Source of the DNA: an uncultured Lachnospiraceae bacterium
GTDB lineage: Bacteria; Bacillota; Clostridia; Lachnospirales; Lachnospiraceae
DNA: 64,000 nt
Reading direction: 5' to 3'
Assembly (NCBI GenBank): GCA_900315735.1
Contig: ONAD01000018.1
Span: forward strand, 52,747-116,746
Part shown: one piece after another, positions 60,539-64,000 of the stretch
How the letters are laid out: every line of letters starts with the position of its first letter
How positions within the stretch are numbered: position 1 is the stretch's first letter
Notes under the pieces: generated by a model
Seen by the model: the letters and a program-made list of their open reading frames with translations, nothing else
What the model was told of the DNA's origin: nothing
Databases searched by the model: none
Made by a program: the position numbers and the translations under genes

Positions 60539-62179
60539 ATGATAAGTGCAAACAATGTAACTTTACGAATCGGGAAGAAAGCCTTGTTTGAAGATGTAAA
60601 TATTAAATTCACGGAAGGCAACTGCTACGGTCTGATTGGTGCCAACGGTGCCGGTAAATCTACTTTCTTAAAGATTTTATCCGGACAGTTAGACTCCACC
60701 AGCGGTGATGTGGTTATTACACCGGGACAGCGTCTTTCCTTCCTGCAGCAGGACCACTTCAAATATGATGAGTACTCCGTTTTAGATACGGTTATCATGG
60801 GAAACAAACGTCTCTATGATATCATGAAGGAAAAGGATGCTATCTATGCAAAAGAGGATTTTTCCGACGAAGACGGTATCCGTGCCAGCGAACTGGAAGG
60901 CGAATTTGCTGAAATGGACGGCTGGAATGCAGAATCCGATGCTGCCATGTTATTAAATGGTCTTGGCATTCCGACAGAGGACCACTACACCACCATGCGT
61001 GACCTCCCGGGTGCCACCAAGGTCAAGGTGCTCTTAGCCCAGGCATTGTTCGGTAATCCGGACATTCTGCTCTTAGACGAGCCGACCAACCACTTAGACT
61101 TAGATGCCATTGCTTGGCTGGAAGAATTCTTAATTAACTTTAACAATACTGTAATCGTCGTATCCCATGACCGTTACTTTTTAAATAAGGTATGTACCCA
61201 TATTGCCGACATCGATTACGGCAAGATTCAGTTATATGCCGGTAACTACGATTTCTGGTATGAGTCCAGCCAGCTTCTTGTGAAGCAGATGAAAGAAGCC
61301 AATAAGAAGAAGGAAGAAAAGATCAAAGAGTTACAGGAGTTCATTTCCCGTTTCTCTGCTAACGCTTCCAAATCCAAACAGGCAACTTCCAGAAAACGTG
61401 CCTTAGAAAAAATCGAACTGGATGAAATCAAACCTTCCAGCCGTAAATATCCTTATATTGATTTCCGCCCACAGCGCGAAATCGGTAACGAAGTTCTTAC
61501 CGTAGAGGGCTTAAGCAAAACTATCGACGGTGTAAAAGTATTAGATAATGTATCCTTTATCTTAGGACATGATGATAAAGTAGCTTTTGTCGGAAGCAAC
61601 GAGCTTGCCAAGACTACCCTCTTTAAGATTCTTGCCGGTGAAATGGAGCCGGACGAAGGAACTTACAAATGGGGTGTTACTACTTCCCAGTCCTATTTTC
61701 CGAAGGACAATACCGAAATCTTTGATACTGACCTTGTTATCACAGACTGGCTGACCCAGTATTCTGAAATCAAAGATGCAACTTATGTACGTGGTTTCTT
61801 AGGAAGAATGCTTTTTGCCGGTGAAGACGGTATGAAGAAAATGAGAGTCCTTTCCGGAGGAGAAAAAGTGCGTGTACTGCTCTCCCGTATGATGATTCAG
61901 GCTTCTAATGTTTTAATCTTAGATGAGCCTACCGACCACTTAGACATGGAGTCCATTACCGCATTAAACAACGGACTGATTAAGTTCCCGGGTGTTGTAC
62001 TCTTCGCCTCCCGTGACCACCAGTTCACACAGACCACTGCCAACCGTATTATGGAGCTTCTTCCAAACGGCGGTCTCATTGATAAGATTACCACTTACGA
62101 TGAATACTTAGAAAGTGATGAAATGGCAAGAAAACGTCAGGTTTACTCCATGAGTGAAGAAGACGAGAATGATAACTAG
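60539..62179 (+). CDS. ABC-F family ATPase (YkpA/YbiT type)
   Basis: This 546-residue soluble protein has two ABC domains in one chain joined by a charged linker (KKKEEKIKELQEFISRFSAN). The first has Walker A GANGAGKSTFLK and Walker B ILLLDEPTNHLD with a variant signature (DLPGATKVKVLLAQAL). The second has LSGGEKVRVLLSRM and ILDEPTDHLDMES but a degenerate Walker A, GSNELAKTTLFK. ABC-F proteins act on the ribosome rather than in transport. I chose the ATG at 60539, with AGGAG 9 nt upstream; the TTG at 60533 is less likely. Confidence 0.9.
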   Translation: MISANNVTLRIGKKALFEDVNIKFTEGNCYGLIGANGAGKSTFLKILSGQLDSTSGDVVITPGQRLSFLQQDHFKYDEYSVLDTVIMGNKRLYDIMKEKDAIYAKEDFSDEDGIRASELEGEFAEMDGWNAESDAAMLLNGLGIPTEDHYTTMRDLPGATKVKVLLAQALFGNPDILLLDEPTNHLDLDAIAWLEEFLINFNNTVIVVSHDRYFLNKVCTHIADIDYGKIQLYAGNYDFWYESSQLLVKQMKEANKKKEEKIKELQEFISRFSANASKSKQATSRKRALEKIELDEIKPSSRKYPYIDFRPQREIGNEVLTVEGLSKTIDGVKVLDNVSFILGHDDKVAFVGSNELAKTTLFKILAGEMEPDEGTYKWGVTTSQSYFPKDNTEIFDTDLVITDWLTQYSEIKDATYVRGFLGRMLFAGEDGMKKMRVLSGGEKVRVLLSRMMIQASNVLILDEPTDHLDMESITALNNGLIKFPGVVLFASRDHQFTQTTANRIMELLPNGGLIDKITTYDEYLESDEMARKRQVYSMSEEDENDN

Positions 62180-62197
62180 AAATTAGCTTATCCAGAT

Positions 62198-62216
62198 AAA
62201 AGGGGCTGTCGCATTA
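62198..62216 (+). repeat. left terminal inverted repeat of the IS1182-family element
   Basis: The 19 bp AAAAGGGGCTGTCGCATTA match perfectly the complement of 63981-63999. The first bases can also pair with GCGGCAGC at 62221-62228 as a hairpin. Confidence 0.9.
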
Positions 62217-62253
62217 ACGTGCGGCAGCTCATTTTATATATCCAACACAAAAC

Positions 62254-62275
62254 GCCGAGCTTCGAAAAGCTCGGC
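62254..62275 (+). terminator. hairpin inside the left end of the IS, blocking inward transcription
   Basis: GCCGAGC (62254-62260) pairs with GCTCGGC (62269-62275) around an 8-nt loop. Such stems just inside IS ends stop transcription entering the transposase gene from outside. Confidence 0.6.
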
Positions 62276-62295
62276 ATTTATGGTATAATTAGTTT

Positions 62296-63825
62296 ATGCA
62301 ACTAAACAAAATAATACAGAGAGAGTATACCTCATTTTCTCTGGATTATCAATACAAAACTTATGGCAGGATCAGAAAAAATCAGGCAACGCCGCGTCAG
62401 ATGCTGAAACTCGTTATCTATGCAGCAATGAATCGAATCTATTCAAGCCGGGATATCAGGAAAGCATGTAAACGGGATATCAACTTCATGTATCTCCTGG
62501 AGGGAATGCCTGCTCCTGACCATGCAACAATTGCGCGTTTTATCTCACTTCACTTTTCTGCCTGTGCAAAGGTACTGCTTGCCCAAATGTCAGATCTGCT
62601 CTATCTTCTTGGTGAGATATCAGGGAAGACCATTTTTATTGACGGCACCAAGATTGAATCTGCGGCTAATAAGTATACATTTGTATGGAAACGTGCTATT
62701 ACGAAAAATCAGGCACGGTTATACACAAAACTGTCTTCTTTTGTGGCTGAATGCGAAGAACTTTACGGAATCAGAATCGTATACCATGACCGGATATCCA
62801 TCCATACGTTAAAACGGTTAAAAAAGCAGTTGTGCCGCATCAAAGTACAGGAAGGGATTGTGTTTGTACATGGAACCGGACGGAGAAAAACACAATTACA
62901 GAAATCACTGGAACAACTGGATCAATATCTAGGGAAACTAAAAGAATATACGAAAAAACTGTATACGCTTGGGGACAGAAACAGTTATTCAAAAACAGAC
63001 CCCGATGCCACCTTCATGAGAATGAAAGAGGACGCGATGCTGAATGGACAGTTAAAGCCTGCTTATAACATCCAGCACGGAGTGGATTCCGAATACATCA
63101 CATGGATCGACATCAGTCCACACCCCACCGATACACGTACCCTGATCCCTTTTTTGAAAGATATGGAGAGCCATCTGGGATTTAAGTATTCAGAAATCGT
63201 TGCGGATGCCGGGTATGAAAGTGAAGAAAATTATCTTTTTATTGAAGGAAACGGACAAACCGCCTACATAAAGCCGCAGAACTATGAGATCTCGAAGACC
63301 CGAAAATACAAAAAAGACATCAGCAGAAGAGAAAACATGGAGTATCATGCAGACAGGGACAGTTACATCTGCCGGAACGGAAGGGAATTGACTGCCACAA
63401 ATGAACGCAGAAGCAAAACGGCCAGCGGATATGTCAGTATAAAAACCTATTACAGAAGTTCAGACTGTACCGGCTGTCCTTATAAAACGGAATGCATCAA
63501 GGGAAACAACTGCAAAACGCCTATGGAAAAACGTAATAAGGTGCTGATGGTCTCGAAGACGATGAGCCAGAAACGCGCAGAAGATCTGGAACGGATCACA
63601 AGTGAGTATGGGACCATGCTCCGGATGAATCGCAGTATTCAGGCGGAAGGTTCTTTTGCTGATGTAAAAGAAGACATGAATTTTCGGAGATATCTGTACC
63701 GTGGAAAGACAAATGCACTGGCAGAGAGCATCCTTCTGGCAATGGGACGAAATATCAATAAGCTTCATTGCAAGATTCAGACAGGAAGGACGGGAAGTCA
63801 CCTTTTTGCATTAAAGAAGGTATAG
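62296..63825 (+). CDS. IS1182-family transposase
   Basis: This 509-residue transposase has the IS1182 N-terminal domain (PRQMLKLVIYAAMNRIYSSR), a catalytic region including IFIDGTKIESAANKYTFVWK (first Asp), IVADAGYESEENYLF (second Asp), CTGCPYKTECIKG (Zn-like cysteines) and a C-terminal QAEGSFADVKEDMNFRRYLY with the catalytic Glu. It appears intact. A TATAAT at 62284-62289 lies only 6 bp before the ATG and no ribosome site is visible. Confidence 0.95.
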   Translation: MQLNKIIQREYTSFSLDYQYKTYGRIRKNQATPRQMLKLVIYAAMNRIYSSRDIRKACKRDINFMYLLEGMPAPDHATIARFISLHFSACAKVLLAQMSDLLYLLGEISGKTIFIDGTKIESAANKYTFVWKRAITKNQARLYTKLSSFVAECEELYGIRIVYHDRISIHTLKRLKKQLCRIKVQEGIVFVHGTGRRKTQLQKSLEQLDQYLGKLKEYTKKLYTLGDRNSYSKTDPDATFMRMKEDAMLNGQLKPAYNIQHGVDSEYITWIDISPHPTDTRTLIPFLKDMESHLGFKYSEIVADAGYESEENYLFIEGNGQTAYIKPQNYEISKTRKYKKDISRRENMEYHADRDSYICRNGRELTATNERRSKTASGYVSIKTYYRSSDCTGCPYKTECIKGNNCKTPMEKRNKVLMVSKTMSQKRAEDLERITSEYGTMLRMNRSIQAEGSFADVKEDMNFRRYLYRGKTNALAESILLAMGRNINKLHCKIQTGRTGSHLFALKKV

Positions 63826-63904
63826 GTTTTGATAATTGAAAACAAAACAGTTTGAAATAAGGCATGCTGAAAGGGATGCTTAGGAATGAACTGCGCTTAT
63901 AAAC

Positions 63905-63940
63905 AATGGCATCGAAACAGTAAGCAATTTCGATGCCATT
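63905..63940 (+). terminator. hairpin inside the right end of the IS
   Basis: A perfect 13-bp stem, AATGGCATCGAAA (63905-63917) with TTTCGATGCCATT (63928-63940), with a 10-nt loop. No long T-run follows. It probably shields the transposase from outside transcription or ends its mRNA. Confidence 0.55.
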
Positions 63941-63980
63941 TCGGCATAAAGCAAGGCTGCCACCCAGCAAAAAAATTTGC

Positions 63981-63999
63981 TAATGCGACAGCCCCTTTT
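63981..63999 (-). repeat. right terminal inverted repeat of the IS1182-family element
   Basis: The 19 bp are the exact complement of the left repeat. One more T follows before the window ends. Confidence 0.9.
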
Positions 64000-64000
64000 T

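Larger units (their letters stand above)
62198..64000 (+). mobile_element. IS1182-family insertion sequence, right end at the window edge
   Basis: An element of about 1.8 kb is bounded by inverted repeats AAAAGGGGCTGTCGCATTA (62198-62216) and its complement, TAATGCGACAGCCCCTTTT (63981-63999). It holds one transposase gene. Short hairpins lie just inside both ends. The sequence stops at the window end, so I cannot check the target-site duplication. It is inserted downstream of the ABC-F gene without breaking a recognisable gene. Confidence 0.9.

Overview
The window is chromosomal DNA of a low-to-mid GC Firmicute, most likely a gut Lachnospiraceae (Roseburia, Agathobacter, Coprococcus or Blautia type). 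I infer this from pyruvate:ferredoxin oxidoreductase as a core gene, the rplS-lepB-rbgA-lepB-rnhB-(FliK-like)-(FlhB-like)-yraN gene order, a wall-anchored amylopullulanase, an orphan MsmK-type ATPase and class C sortase pili. The genus cannot be fixed from the sequence alone. I saw no tRNA, rRNA or CRISPR array.

Layout. 1-1.8 kb: end of a SpoIID-like peptidoglycan-binding protein and a flavin reductase. 1.9-3.7 kb: lrgA-lrgB-fadR-type operon with a palindromic operator at its own promoter. 3.8-5.8 kb: a MalY-type lyase and a convergent polysaccharide deacetylase. 5.8-12.9 kb: a sulfur/cysteine block on the minus strand (nifS, nifU, Rrf2 regulator, cysK, O-acetylhomoserine sulfhydrylase, polar amino acid ABC transporter), with a small Cys-Cys leader peptide ahead of cysK. 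13.5-18.0 kb: a cell-wall-anchored GH13 amylopullulanase split by a frameshift near its N-terminus. 18.3-20.6 kb: PucR-type regulator and MsmK/UgpC ATPase. 20.8-26.2 kb: phosphoribosyltransferase, dut, gpsA, plsY, der and a DUF512 radical-SAM-like gene. 26.3-29.5 kb: a YtrA-type GntR/ABC-2 exporter operon. 29.8-31.3 kb: a soluble MCP-like protein and a YfiH/PgeF laccase-domain protein. 31.4-37.6 kb: the rplS operon.

37.7-56.4 kb is the accessory part. A small type IV pilus-like cluster (PilT, prepilin-like proteins, a PilC/GspF platform, a transglutaminase-like lipoprotein) sits directly downstream of a sortase-pilus island. The island holds a signal peptidase, a 1672-residue LPATG tip-type protein, an LPATG backbone pilin, two class C sortases, an anchorless Spa-type protein, two TasA-like proteins, a KTGDN-anchored protein, a MucBP protein and a SipW-type ER signal peptidase. 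All are on one strand with short gaps, so a sortase pilus and a SipW/TasA-type fibre system appear to be built and exported together.

56.7-64 kb: nifJ, an ABC-F ATPase and an intact IS1182-family element whose right end coincides with the window end. A 94-bp intergenic repeat occurs twice (29.6 and 37.1 kb), each time just past the terminator of a minus-strand gene.
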